Shown: positions 33,241-45,235 of the stretch, in pieces | Layout of the letters: the number at the start of each line of letters is the position of its first letter | Position numbering within the stretch: the stretch's first letter is position 1 | Source of the DNA: Cryptomeria japonica | Lineage: Eukaryota > Streptophyta > Pinopsida > Cupressales > Cupressaceae | Length of the DNA: 60,000 nucleotides | Reading direction: 5' to 3' | Assembly (NCBI RefSeq): GCF_030272615.1 | Contig: NC_081410.1 | Coordinates: forward strand, 255,613,533 to 255,673,532 | Notes under the pieces: model-generated | Told to the model about the DNA's origin: nothing | Databases searched by the model: none | The model's input: the letters and a program-made list of their open reading frames with translations, nothing else | Program-made: the position numbers and the translations under genes

Positions 33241-33441
33241 TGTAGTGCCCAAACAATTATTTATTTTATAATATACAAAGTTAGGATATTTTTTATTAAG
33301 ATATTTAAAGGACTTCGGATTTTATGTATTTAATTGTGACTAGAACAATATGTAGAAATGTAGGCCCGCTCATGGGCTTTCTAAGGTTAATCTTAGCGCT
33401 GATGGGGGGTCGGACAGTGTTTGGGTCAAGCCGAAGCTGTC

Positions 33442-33461
33442 GTGCCCAAACTTTTGGGCAC
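33442..33461. repeat. Short perfect hairpin
   Basis: GTGCCCAAACTTTTGGGCAC has 9-bp arms around a 2-bp loop, near the start of what looks like LTR-derived sequence (TGTAGTGCCC at about 33239). Confidence 0.6.
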
Positions 33462-34363
33462 AAAAACGGAACAACAAAAATTTTTTTGAACAACATGAAC
33501 TCGCAACATATCCTACATTATAATAACTTTATTAGAGTTGTGTCTTATCTAGGATGTAAATAAAATTGTTTACTAAGGTTGGGTTAATTAACCAACTCGA
33601 ACGAGCGACTTTAATTGGCAGAAATTAATCAGTGTCACGGATTAGTTAGCTACCTCAATTACCTTAATTAAGTTGTCGCTAATTAAAAACGAGGGTTAAT
33701 TGGTTATCTTAATGTATTAAATCATTCTCGACCATAAAATGATAATGTTATAAATTAATTGATGCACACGCAAATTAATTATTTAAATCCAACCGATAAG
33801 GGTTCGAATTTCTATAATGCCATTTGCCCACTAAAACCGATATTAAGCTAAAGCCAATTCTAATTTCCCTGAACCCTTAATTTTGACGATCTAATTTTAA
33901 TCCGACCAAAACCGGTCTCAAGGGCTTATGGTTCATAAAATTTAATTTACAATTTCTCCCTTTAAATTTTCCCCATGCACAATATAACCTAACGTCCACA
34001 ATTAAATTGAGGAAAATCTATTGATTAATTAAATAAATTAATTTGATTTAGTGTATAGCGCTCCAACTATATTAACTCTCCATTTTTTTTATTTTTTTTA
34101 CCCCTTTGAGTTAACTATATTAAAATTTTAATTCTCTAAAGAATATAAGCATATAATAATTTAATTATTTAAATAACCCTAATTATTAATTAAAATATTA
34201 AAATTCAAATCCAAATTTCCCTTATCTAATTCAAAATTCCTTCAAATAAGAAAACCCTAATTAATAAAATGCTAACCCTAATTATTAATTAAAATATTAA
34301 AACTTGAAATCAATTTTCAAAATTCTTTTTTAAAAAAAGAAATTCCTTAATTCATAAAATGTT

Positions 34364-34391
34364 AACCCTAACCCAAAATTGGGTTAGGGTT
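34364..34391. repeat. Telomere-like palindrome
   Basis: The arms AACCCTAACCCAA and TTGGGTTAGGGTT (13 bp each) face each other across 2 bp. Each arm holds nearly two CCCTAA units. Isolated AACCCTAATTATTAATTAAA phrases precede it from about 34185. Confidence 0.8.
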
Positions 34392-34438
34392 GCATTTCTA
34401 TTTATTCCCCACTTTTATTTTATTTCTTATTAATTTAT

Positions 34439-34463
34439 ACCCTAACCCGAAATGGGTTAGGGT
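34439..34463. repeat. Second telomere-like palindrome
   Basis: The arms ACCCTAACCC and GGGTTAGGGT (10 bp) are separated by GAAAT, 48 bp downstream of the first palindrome. Confidence 0.8.
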
Positions 34464-34480
34464 TTATTATTTTTTGTTTA

Positions 34481-34502
34481 GTGTGTGTGTGTGTGTGTGT
34501 GT
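34481..34502 (+). repeat. (GT)11 microsatellite
   Basis: Uninterrupted GT run, followed by GATTGCAG|GTACG, which by chance or design resembles a splice acceptor. Confidence 0.9.
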
Positions 34503-34640
34503 GATTGCAGGTACGGGGACGGATTAGGGCATGGCGGCCATGGACATGGCGAAGGGTTTCGAAGAGGGGGAAGAGCGGAGGTAGTGGCGCGGGCTCCCCC
34601 AGACGCCGTTGTGCGTACACACAGTGGCGGGCAGCGCTGC

Positions 34641-34880
34641 CCACTGTGTGCACACACAGTGGCGGATGGTATTACCGCTGCCCACTGTGTATACACACAG
34701 TGGCGGGGCACCGCTCACTGTGTGTAGCACAGTGGCGGGGCACCGCTCACTGTGTGTAGCACAGTGGCGGTCACGGTCGTTCCACTGTGTCTACACATAG
34801 TGCAGTGCCTCCTGCGCCGCCCACTATGTGTAAACACAGTGGCTCGGCCGTGAGCCGTCCACTGTGTTAACACACAGTGG
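34641..34880. repeat. Cluster of seven GC-rich palindromes
   Basis: The consensus is CCACTGTGT, four variable bases, ACACAGTGG. Copies lie at 34641-34662, 34682-34703, 34716-34734, 34748-34766, 34782-34803, 34821-34842 and 34859-34880, with a lone right arm at about 34618-34628. Centres are 32-41 bp apart. The spacers are GC-rich and partly palindromic themselves (GGGCAGCGCTGCCC at 34629-34642; GGCTCGGCCGTGAGCC at 34841-34856). Copies three and four form a 32-bp direct duplication. All frames are open for a while, but the encoded peptides (HSGG, QWR, VCTQW words) are repeat artefacts. Confidence 0.9.
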
Positions 34881-34939
34881 CTCGGCCGGATTTCCTCGAT
34901 TTCCCTTTTTTTTTTTTGTTTTATTTTTTTTTATAAAAG

Positions 34940-34940
<1 letters not shown>

Positions 34941-34971
<31 letters not shown>

Positions 34972-35155
34972 CATGTATATATATATATACATGTATGTAC
35001 ATATATATATACATGTATGTACATATATATATATATATATGTATATACATATGTATATACATATATATATATCATGTATGTACATATATATATATGTATA
35101 TACATATGTATATACATATATATCAACCTATATATATATATGTATATATCAACCT
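34941..35155. repeat. AT/GT-type microsatellite with perfect palindromes
   Basis: Runs of TA alternate with ACATGTATGTACAT and TATATACATATGTATATA blocks. The 20-bp perfect palindrome GTATATACATATGTATATAC occurs at 35041-35060 and again at 35096-35115. The tyrosine/isoleucine-only reading frames here are meaningless. Confidence 0.9.
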
Positions 35156-35368
35156 AATAGGGTTAGGAAACTTATTTGGTTAATTTTAACACAGAAGCAT
35201 GCAACCCCTATATATTTTTTTTTGTAACAGAAATACACATAAGTCTTACTTTTCTTTTTATATTTAAAAACTTTGCAGGAAGGGTTAAAATAATGACAGC
35301 TTATGCTTTGACTGATTATTTCATTTCCTAGGTGTGTATTATTTCAATGTGCAACATTTAGAAGTTAT

Positions 35369-35445
35369 TAATATATATATATATATATTTTTTTTTATTT
35401 TTTTTTTATTTTTTTTTTTTTTTATTTTTTTTTTATTTTTAAACA
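35369..35445. repeat. TA run followed by long T tracts
   Basis: (AT)n, then T8-T18 tracts separated by single A residues. Confidence 0.9.
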
Positions 35446-37750
35446 GTCATACAACATGTTTTCTACAGCAATCTACTTGTGTTTAAATACCAGTTTTTTT
35501 TGTTTTTTTTTCAGTTATGCCTAAACAGAGTTAAAAGTAACAAAATAACAGTAAATAAACTTTGCAAGAAATTACTCAAACATAATGCATTCTCTTTTTT
35601 TTTCTTTTTCCTTCCTTAACTTAAATTTGCAGAAATAAACATGACAACAGAATTCTGTTTTTTTTTTTTTAAAACAGATTTTGATACAATTTACAGCAAC
35701 CTAATAAATGCTCAGAACTTAAATAAAAGGTACTTTGCATATAGAATATTTGAATACCAAGGTGCACATTTATAATGGGTGATAATAACCCCAACTAGTC
35801 TCTCATTCTTAATGATGAGAACTTGAATAAAAGAATACATTTCTTTAAACAGAAATAAAAGAATCAACTTAAAGCCCTTTATTTACATTTTTTTCTTTTT
35901 GCAACAATTCATAAATTACATTTTTGCTTTTCTGCATCTAAATAGGAAATCTGAATCTGAATAAAAATCTGCAACCAAACAAATCTGCAACTCCTAGATT
36001 CTTTTCCCGGCAACCTGCATGTAAAATTTTAGGGCTGTGACCATGGGATGCTCACCTCCTAGCCTAGGCTTACCAGAAGCCACCCCCGAGCTTGGAGAAT
36101 CAAGACCTAGATGGGGTTACAACCAAGCAATACAACAAGCAAAGGGGAAAAGAAATCAACACAATAGACACATCCCTTCCCAAGCTAAAACTCCATCACA
36201 AAATGTGATGCCTTACTAGGGTGGAAGTGGACCAAGTACCCTAGGGGAGAAATCTGCTAGATAGAACTCACAGCCAACTCATGGCATCCATGAAAGCATA
36301 ACCAAAAATCCTCCTTAATCCCTACACCCTTATGACCCCCAAAAAGGCAACCATGCCATATTTGCACCCCCTTATGACCCCCAAGTGAAATAACACAAAA
36401 GAAAAGCAGCAAGGGTCTCATGGACAGACCCTTGAGATCACTCTCAAAATGAGAGCCTCTCACCCTAAGGGCTGTCAAGCTCCTTCCACCCCCAAGACCG
36501 ATCTTTCCTCCCAAGGAAAGGATGGTCTTGAACACTCCCCAAACACAACAATACATAAAACAGAAATAAACAAGATATCACTTAGATTTTTACAAGTACA
36601 AAATAAGGAAATACAACAATTCTCATTCAAGCATTCCAGAACATTTTTACAATTACATAAGAGGGAAAAGTAACACCAACCTTGACCTGCGAAGGAAAGT
36701 CTAGGGGAAAGCTTGATGAAGAGTTGCCCAATCCTCTAATCTTTTTCGGCCATTCCTTAGCCCCAAATCTACTATCCCTAAAACTGGTTTTCCTCCAAAA
36801 TTTCTCCAAAAATCTCCAAGGATGGAGAGTGGGTGATTAGCTCACTAAGCTTCCATTCTTAGCCTAAGAAGGCCTCTCTCACTCCTTCCAACCTCTTGGA
36901 TAGAGTGAGGGATTCCCCATTGGATTGGTCTTCCCTAGGTCTTACACACTCCCTAACCTAGGTACCTAGAGAAGGGAAATGGAATGGGGAAGAGGGATTA
37001 CTCCTTTCAAGAAGGTTATCCTACCAAGGATGGCATTCCTATAGATGGAATTCGTCCATCTTGGGAAAACCACTTTTTTGGGTGGTTAAACAAGTCCTAA
37101 GGGAAAGACACATGGCCAATTTTGGCCTTCACCCATAGGTACCCCACGAGGCCTAATAGAAATGCTCTAAAATTGACTTTAGGAGTTGATTTGACCTTCA
37201 GAAAGTCCACCTAAAGTTAACCTACGGGTCAACTCTAAGTTGACCCTCCTTGTGGCTCACTAACCTAGATTTCTTGGTTCCTTCAAGGATAATTAGGAGA
37301 TATAACAATTAACAAAAATAAAACTCTCCAAAAAGGTGACATGACAAATTGCTAACACAACATACTACATAGGTGTCAAGTGACACTACAAAATAATTCC
37401 ACATCACAATACACACGTGGCAATTGTCCCTTAAACGATTTAAACAATTCAATAAATACAATTTACACTCATGCAACATTTTACATTTACGAATAAAATA
37501 CAATACATACGGGGTGTTGCCTCTCCAAATAGACAACCCCTGGTTTTACGAACGCACATAGGCCTAGGCTTGATTCTCCATAATATTTCCATGGTCACAT
37601 GGATAATTTCTTGCACGTCTCAATTTAAACATTAGTACTTCCCAATAGCCTCATATAATATAAAACACATAATCAGAATACAATACATTCATTCTGCAAA
37701 GACTTGTCATTATAAAATACGATTTGTCACAAATCAAAGCAATTCATCAT
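35446..37750. other. Non-coding, no gene recognised
   Basis: AT-rich to about 36000, then more balanced sequence with C-rich patches. No open frame here has recognisable motifs. A doubled theme of TTGACTTTAG, GGAGTTGA and GTTGACC appears near 37170-37245. Confidence 0.4.
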
Positions 37751-37753
37751 AAT

Positions 37754-38215
37754 CCTCAAAATTTAATCCGAAGCAAGGGTGGGTCAAGGTAAATTTTGAT
37801 GGGGCTTCGAGAGGCAACCCAAGAATTTCAAGAGCAGGGTGTGTGGCTAATGATGCAGAAGGTAAGGTGGTGATTAAAGGTGCCCAAAGATTGCAAGATG
37901 GGACCAATAATGAGGCGGAGGTGCAAGCAGCTTTACTAGCAGTTGAATTGGCTAGCAATCTAAAAATCTCGAAGGTTAATTTGGAAGGAGATTCTAAAAT
38001 TGTTGTCGATGCAATTTTGAAGGGTTCATCTCCAAGCTGGTGCATAAACAAATTTATTTATGTCTTTTCAATATTTTCGAGTTTCACACATTAGAAGGGC
38101 AGGGAATGTGGTGGCGGATTTCTTGTCCAACGTGGCATGTGATTTAGACCCATTTGTAACCAAATGGTGGGATAATGTTGATAATAAAGTGCTTTGGACA
38201 GCCTAGTTGGAGGTT
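37754..38215 (+). pseudogene. RNase H domain of a LINE (non-LTR retrotransposon)
   Basis: Frame 1 from about 37754 reads the plant LINE-type RNase H: VNFDGASRGNP (first catalytic Asp; about 37792-37824), EAEVQAALLAVELA (catalytic Glu), NLEGDSKIVVDAIL (second Asp). After a frameshift between about 38050 and 38087 it continues with HIRRAGNVVADFLS (last Asp). The domain degrades the RNA strand during target-primed insertion or RNA:DNA hybrid removal. The reverse transcriptase that should precede it is absent, so the LINE copy is 5' truncated near 37740-37755, or was interrupted there. Confidence 0.75.
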
Positions 38216-38585
38216 GATGCCATTGTTCCTAGTGTCTTGAGATGATGATAAGGTACTTGCTGCTAAATTAATTGCAGAATGCTTGGGACATGCTCTCACA
38301 AGGACGAAACCAAGTCTGAAGTTATCCGATGACAATTGTGAATGAGAATGTTTAAATTATTGGTGGCAGGTACTTGCCATAAATCTGCTTGCACTTATTT
38401 ATCCATGGAAAGCATGCAAGTTCAACCAATTTGGCAAGGATGAGTGGCGGGGTATGTTGATGGCACCCTAAATTTATTAATGGGGCTAAAACTGGCAGGT
38501 TGTTTTTGTGTGGCTCCCAGTGCAGTGATCGCTTATTTTCTCAGAGAAGGAGTGTGAAATTAGTAATAGCCGAAGGCTGAAGGAG

Positions 38586-39149
38586 GTGGTTGCACTAAAA
38601 TATCTGGAAGGGATGGAGGAAAATTTTACTTTGAAAACAAAGAAACAACTATGCTCGTTCCTTGGACCTATCTCGGAGAGGCGACTATATGGCATGTTTC
38701 TTTTCAGTGATGAGAGATTGGTGAAATGCATACAAAGAATCATGGGGGAATCCATTGGTGTGGTGGCCTACCACTATCAGACCAATATGGATGTGTATTC
38801 TCTCATCCTAGTTTGGGGGTTGGAGTTAGAAAATTTTGTGGTGTTGGTTGAGAAGGTGGTGAATGCCATTGTCCCAGAGGAGTATCGTTTGGGAATGGAG
38901 TCCATTTTGGAGTGGGTGGTACCAAGGGAGGGGTTTGACATTTGTGAAGGCACGAAAATTTTTCAGCGTGTGGCTAAGGAAAAGTACATTCCTTTTGTAA
39001 GAAGGTGCAATGATAATTGGAAGGTGTTATTTAGAGAAGAGGCGCACATTGGTTGGGAAGCTTTGAAGGTGTTCATGGACTTGATAGAGATTGAAGCTTT
39101 TTTGCAACAAGCTAGAGAGGAGGCACGTGAGTCAGAAGGTGGCGGATGA
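38586..39149 (+). pseudogene. LINE C-terminal extension
   Basis: An open stretch of 187 codons follows the RNase H relic and precedes a poly(A)-tailed 3' end. It is helical and acidic (MDLIEIEAFLQQAREEARES at the end) and has no known domain. Between 38215 and 38586 the coding frame is broken. Its position fits the variable region after RNase H in some plant LINEs. A chance ORF of this length is unlikely, but an independent function cannot be claimed. Confidence 0.4.
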
Positions 39150-39550
39150 AGGCTGAGGAAGAGGAAGAGGGTGGCAAACAAACCCTAAATGCTTCTCCAG
39201 GTAGCTTCCAGTGTTCTCTGTTGCATGGTTTTTTCATGGTTCTTAGGTCTATGGGGTTAAGCCTTATAGGTGTTTTCTATATTTTCTACAAAACATTCCA
39301 AATTTTGTAAGCATTGTTTTGTTGATACCTGCATTGAGCGAATTTTGTATGCTCGAAGTTATTGTATAATTTTTAAGGGATGATGGTTGCATGGGCGTTT
39401 GAGGTGGTAGTTTTTTGGTCCCCTATAGTTGGTTTAGATTGGTGACTTTTTGGATTTTTTTTGCCATGTGGTTTTTTGCTTCTGGTTAGACCTTTTTGTA
39501 AACTTTCTTTAAATATTAATAAAATAATAATTATTACCGATTAAAAAAAA
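39150..39550 (+). mobile_element. LINE 3'UTR and poly(A) tail
   Basis: T-rich 3'UTR ending ATTAATAAAATAATAATT, ATTACCGATT and A8 (39543-39550), typical of plant LINE 3' ends. The 13-mer ATGTAGAAATGTA starting at the last A (39550-39562) recurs at 33350-33362, a possible but unproven target-site duplication. Confidence 0.6.
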
Positions 39551-39559
39551 TGTAGAAAT

Positions 39560-41820
39560 GTAAATTATATCTATGTTCAATCTCTTAATTTTAGTTTTTG
39601 ATTAATCTAATTTGTGTTTCACCTTCGCTAACTTGTACTGATTTAATTTTTAATTATACAATATTACCAGAATTTGATTTGAAGTGATTTAAGGAATTTA
39701 GAATGATATACTAATGATGTCTCATTTTTTAATTATATGCAAGGTATTGCATCCCTAATTAGGGAGAGAATGTCATAAGAGAGGATGGAGTCATGCTTGA
39801 GTAGCACATAGGGTAGAAATGAGTTAACGTTTCCTAGTTGATTGTCATGGTAGGTGTCACTCTTTTTCATTGTCATGTTAAGTCTTTTTACCCCTTTGGA
39901 GTCAAGGACCTTTTGTAGCCATTGGTCAGTGTTTTGAAGGATTGAAAAAATTGAGTTTATGATTGTTATGTGATGCGAGAGAGATGTACCATCTTAGGAT
40001 AGTGAAGAGGGGAAAATCTAAAGCCTAATGGTTAGTGTATAAACCAAATAAAACACAAAATAATGCATTCAAGTACACAAATAAACCATTATACCTTAGC
40101 TTATACTCTTCCTCTGATTGAGCTTGATGAAGTAGAGGCACCCTTGTTTCTCTACTTGATTTTCTCCTTTGATGGTGGATTGTGGATTACTCTCCACTAC
40201 ACAACAAGATTGGATTTGGATTGGACTCGAATGATGATGATGGATGGGAAGGATTTGGCTTAGATGAGGGAATATTTGGGCATTATGATGGCATGATGGA
40301 TGATTTTGGATCTCAAATGGACAACATAAGATTAGATGAAAAGTGGATGATTTGTGAGGAGATTGATTTCAAAATGAAGGGTTGAGATTTATTTAAAATG
40401 GAGGAGAGGATTGAGAGGACAAGGTGTGAGATTCAAGAGATATGTCATAAAGGTATTTCTTGTCTCCACACCTCTCAAGGTACATGGGGAAGAGCTCTCA
40501 AATACATTGGGAAGAGAAAAAGGAATTAAAAATTTCTTGGAGAAAGGGGAGAGGAATTAAAAATTCCAAAATAAGAGGATGTGTGGGAAGACTAAATGGA
40601 TAAAGGAATTAAAAATTCCTCTGGAAGAGGAGGCATGGGGAGATTCAAAGAATTTGAATTTCTTTGAAAGGATCAAGGTGATTAGGGATGTGCAAATGAT
40701 TAAGGAGTTTGATTAGGTAGCTTAATAAGTGATTAGAGTGCAAGTGGGAAAGTTAGGAGGATGTGACATGAGGAGAGAGAATGGGTGGAGACATTTAAAA
40801 TTGAGGAATAGTGATAATCATGCTTAAAGGTAATTAATTAGGCTAGATGAGGATTAAGAAAAGTGATTTGTACGAATCACATGATTATCTTAGTTAATTG
40901 AAATTAATTAACTAAGTAGGGTTTAGAAGAAATAAATGACATTTGAAATGATTTTTTAGAAGAACGAGAAATAATTTATTTATTGATAAATTAATTATAA
41001 GGTTATAATGATAAAATTGATTAAATAAGATTTAATCAATTTTAAGAGGAAGAGGACTAACACAATTAATTAAATTAATTATGTGGAAAGGCATATATTA
41101 ATTAAATATTAATTTAACTAATTTTAAGCATCTACATTTTGCCCCTCTTTGATATAGCATCATAAAGTGATGTTATATCAAATAAGAATAAAACATAGTG
41201 GATGGAAAGGATAAGGACTAGTAGCATGATGCCCCAATCATAGATGAGATGAGGAAGTATGATGAGGAGGTAGTGGTATGCCCCCTCGAGAGGACATGCA
41301 GGTTCTAAGAACACGGGTGTGCTCTCGAAATGGATTAGAGGACTAGAGGATTGAGGATGAAAGCATGTAAAAAGGATAAGAATGATGAAGGGGGAGTGAA
41401 TGAATTGGAGTCTCCAAGATAAATGGATGAAATGAGATGAATGAATGAAATGAAGTAAATGGATGGGATTTCTTGTTTTGTAGATGTGGAGAGCAAACCT
41501 AGTTTTGATTTTGCAATGGACTATCTACACCACTAACTATAGAAATCAGGATGTTGTGAATATCCAATGTGTGGACTAGATACTTAGACAATAGGTATCT
41601 TAATGCACACAGGTTTGTAGACATCGCTAATGGTATAAATGCGAAATTGTAGGTTCGTGCAAGAGAAACCATCAAACATGCCATACCACAAAAAATATGC
41701 CTCATTATACACCAACCAAGATATATAGATGACAAAAGACAAGTTGGTTGGTGCTAGGCCTACAAATGGGAGGAATATCATTGAGATTTGGTTAACACAT
41801 CGCAGATGGGTGTTTGGATT
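39560..41820. other. Purine-rich non-coding DNA
   Basis: A/G-rich plus strand full of GATGA, GGATGG and GGAAT words, with no motif-bearing ORF. TTTTGCCCCTCTTTGATATAG at about 41135-41155 resembles sequences near plant LTR borders, but no element could be bounded. Confidence 0.4.
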
Positions 41821-41834
41821 ATGTGCAAGTCAAT

Positions 41835-41930
41835 ATAAGCTCAGATAGATGGGAAAAGCTTAGTATGATGAGGAAAGCTTAGTGTGAATGGGATAAAGCT
41901 CAGTTTGATTGGATAAAGCTTCGTGAGATG
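41835..41930. repeat. Short degenerate tandem repeat
   Basis: About four units of roughly 25 bp share AAAGCTTAGTRTGA or AAAGCTCAGTTTGAT and GGGATAAAGCTT phrases. Confidence 0.5.
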
Positions 41931-42202
41931 GGGATCATAAATGGATTGGATAAGATGCAAGGAGAATAAATGATTGGATATGATAGGACTGGATTGTGGA
42001 TATAGGATAAATGGATGGGGACCAATGACAAGGGAGAATCAAGGCTTGGTAAAAGGATGGATGGATGAAGAGATTGCTTGGATAGGAGATGGAAGGATTA
42101 AGTAGATGGATGATGATAGGATGTGGAGGACTAAAGGATGAAAGAAAGGTGGAATGGGGATCCAAGAACTATGTTGCAAAGGAGTGCAATGCCCCACATT
42201 AT

Positions 42203-43153
42203 TGTAATACCATAAAAATGGTCCTAACCAAAGGCAATTAAATAAATCTTGAACACACAATTAATTCTTTAATCATCAAATGTCACATGGCAAATCAATA
42301 AATCAATATTAATTAAATATTTATTTAATTAATTGATCATTCCAAGTAAATCATTTCTAAATAATTATCCTATTTATTTTATTGAATATCCTAGCATATT
42401 TAATTAAATAAATCAATTTGCCATTAAATCATCAAAAAATGAATTAATTGACAAAAAAAGAATTAAATTTTGAGAAAAGAAATCAATTGGAGATAATCTT
42501 GAAAAACAAATTAAAAATTGATAAATAATCTCAGAGAAAGCAATTAAAACAATTAAATATTAAAATTGAATAAAATAGAGAATAAATCAGTTTTTCTTGA
42601 TTTTATCTTAATTTTAGTTCAATTTCCTTTGAAACTGAGAAAAGCATCCAATCACATCAATTCACCTGGATTGTGCTTCCTCTTAGAAAATCTTGACCAC
42701 TCATCATCATTTGATCTCAGCCATTGGTTTTTTTTCTGAATTTTTTATAAATTTGGGCTCTCATCTCTCATTCAAAGATCCTGGAGAATATATTGTTATT
42801 ATGTTGTTTTTGCTCTAGGTTCATTGAGAATTTGCAGAGATATTGCATATTAGTTATTTCATACTGCTTAAATCGTGTTAGATTAATCTTGCATATCTAG
42901 CTTAAATCTTGCATTCATTTAGCTCATATTCATGCTCATATAGATTTAAAAATCCTTCATTTAGGTGTTGTCTAGTCACTGGATAACTTAGCAATCTGAG
43001 AGCAATCTAAACTCGCATCTACTAAAAGGCAATGGGTCACTTTGTAATGGTTTATTATTCGTTGATTATTGATTTACTAACCATGCATCTAATGACTTAA
43101 TTGAAGTGTTGTGTATTCTAGATACAAATGCAGGTCCACTTTTCACACACACA
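42203..43153 (+). mobile_element. 5' LTR of the outer Ty3/gypsy element
   Basis: It starts TGTAATACCATAAAAATGG, which aligns loosely with the start of the inner element's LTR (TGTAGACACCTAAAATTG), and ends ...ACACACA directly before a primer-binding site. It contains an AT palindrome (42308-42333) and a TATA-like TTTTTATAAAT (about 42742-42752). The 5' limit is inferred from the TG and the similarity to the inner LTR, since no 3' partner is in the window. Confidence 0.55.
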
Positions 43154-43157
43154 TTTT

Positions 43158-43175
43158 TGGTGCCCACCGTGGGGC
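43158..43175 (+). promoter_or_regulatory. Primer-binding site of the outer element
   Basis: TGGTGCCCACCGTGGGGC, 4 bp after the LTR end, has the TGG start expected of a site complementary to a tRNA 3' end with CCA. Confidence 0.7.
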
Positions 43176-45235
43176 ACTAAATTCAATACTTTGGCTTCAA
43201 AATCACTTTTTTTTAAATCCTACAGGTTTCGTCTGTACAATCTCTGTGAAATATCGTACAAGTAGCATTACTGTATCGTATGATATTATGTTGAATTTTC
43301 TGTTTTATCATACGAACCAGTAAATGGACTCATACAAATTTCTGCTCTGAATATCTGTTTTTGTACTCTATCATTTTATGTTCAGTTCTAACTCGTACGA
43401 TAAAAGGCTTTTGTCATTTTATTCTGTGATAATTGTCGTACGATGTTGTATTCTGTTGGGTTAAAACAAGTTTCATTCTTCAGGTTTTCTGTTCAATTTT
43501 GATTACACTGACACTAACCCTGAATTGTCTTCTGTCTACCTGAGATTTTCACAGCCTAACCAGTTTCTTGCAGAACGCTTGTCAAAGAATTTATCAATCA
43601 AACATACGCTTGTCAAAGAATAAAAACAACATGACTACTGATGCGTTGTTTTTGCAGGTTGCCTAAAGAGAATCAACCAAACATCGTGTATTCTTTAAAT
43701 TCATTTTGAGGCACCTAACTTGCTATCTGGTTAAAGAACAAATCTGTATTTTGTGTTTTAAGAGAATTTTGAGAGGCGGGAGAGTATGCTCTTATCTGTA
43801 TAGACAATCAGAAATCCAAACCCTTGAGGCATTTTCTTTAAGTTTGAGATTTGTATATCTTTAGAGGGCCTTCCCTCCCGAGGAGCTAATAACTCTATAG
43901 CCATTATGGTCGGTGAGAGGGGAATGACCCAAGTGGGAATGACTAAATGCCAAGTACTCCAACCCACTATAAAATAAACATGATTTGATGAAAATCAAGT
44001 CAACGGCAGTGCTTGGGAATAGCTCTCCTTTGTACCTTCGAGTATATTAAACCTTGGTTTTCAAGGTTGGGAGACCTCTTAATTGAGTTTATACCTCGAC
44101 GCGCCAAAAAGACCCCTTACTAGTTCCAATTCAAATTAGAAGCTACTTGGTTCACCTCCGAAAGGTTGCTAATATTTGTGCAAGAGAGATAGTAACTCTC
44201 CCAAGACACTTGCCATATCATGCCCCCATTAGCGTTTGGAGTCGGCTAATACGGTGTTGAGAATCCATTGCATGAGACTCAGCAGTCGTATTCTGATTAG
44301 CTATTGGGTGTGTACCTAAGTCAGCAAGCAAAGGTTTTCTTCTCTAAGCCAACTTCCATAGGGTTTGCATGTTGTGATTGGAGTTATTATTCGTATTACG
44401 TGTTTTCTGTGTTTTCATCCTTGAAACTGAAACTGGAATACCAAAAATGGAGAAAACAATACCAAGTAACTCAGTGACAAACTCTGTCAGTGTCAAAAAC
44501 TAGTCCCTGTTGGTCATTCAAAATCAGTCCTACACCAAAAATTAGTCCTTGTCAGTCATTGAAAACTCAAAATTTAACCTCTATCTAGACACAGTCGTAC
44601 GAGTCTTCTGTTTTATCGTCTTGCTTCATATTCTGTGTTATACAATATTCCATCAATCCTAACAGTTTATCGTTTGAGCCTGAATTTTGTGTCATACGAT
44701 ACCGGATTATCTATCATCCTATTTAGGGAACTATTGTTTTCTCCTGCATTCTGTGTCGTACGATAAATCATTGCATTGAATAATTTGTTGTTTTAGACAT
44801 ACCCATCTATCATACGGTCTTGGGCAGCAACTTCTACAAAACAGTATTGTCATTTTCTTGAAGCTATTGCACTGTCGTATGGTCTTGTAAAACTTGTCGT
44901 ACAAATTTTTGATTTTGTCAGTCCATAACAGTCAAACTTGCCTAAAACAGTTTACAACGAGCCTAAAACTGGTTATCATCCTCCTGAGCATAAACAACCT
45001 TGATAGTGTACCCTTGCAGTTGTGTTGCACAATTTTGTTGATCATCTCTAAGCTAGTTCAAACAACATCTTATCAAACCTAAGTTAACTTAGATAATATC
45101 TTACACAAGATAGATCATTCCTGAAACCAGACCATATCTTAGTTACTTCACTCAATCACTACGTTAAACAAACAACTAGCTACAATTTGATCTTGACTTC
45201 TGCAACACATCTAGCTTTCAGTCCCATCGGTTGTA
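43176..45235 (+). mobile_element. Leader of the outer element
   Basis: Two kb without a coding frame lie between primer-binding site and gag. The palindromic word TCGTACGA and variants (GTCGTACGAT, ATCATACGA, GTCATACGAT) recur at both ends of it (about 43254-43443 and 44595-44905). A block at about 43860-43985 (AGAGGGCCTTCCCTCCCGAG ... GACCCAAGTGG ... CCCACTATAAA) is shared with the inner element's leader at about 50768-50880. Confidence 0.6.

Noticed and set aside
34364-34463. Interstitial telomere tract
   Set aside because: Only two short inverted arms of CCCTAA-type sequence, no tandem run; described as palindromes instead.
34435-35227. ORFs across the palindrome cluster and AT microsatellite on both strands
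   Set aside because: Encoded peptides are simple-repeat products (HSGG/QWR words, Tyr-Ile runs) open in several frames at once.
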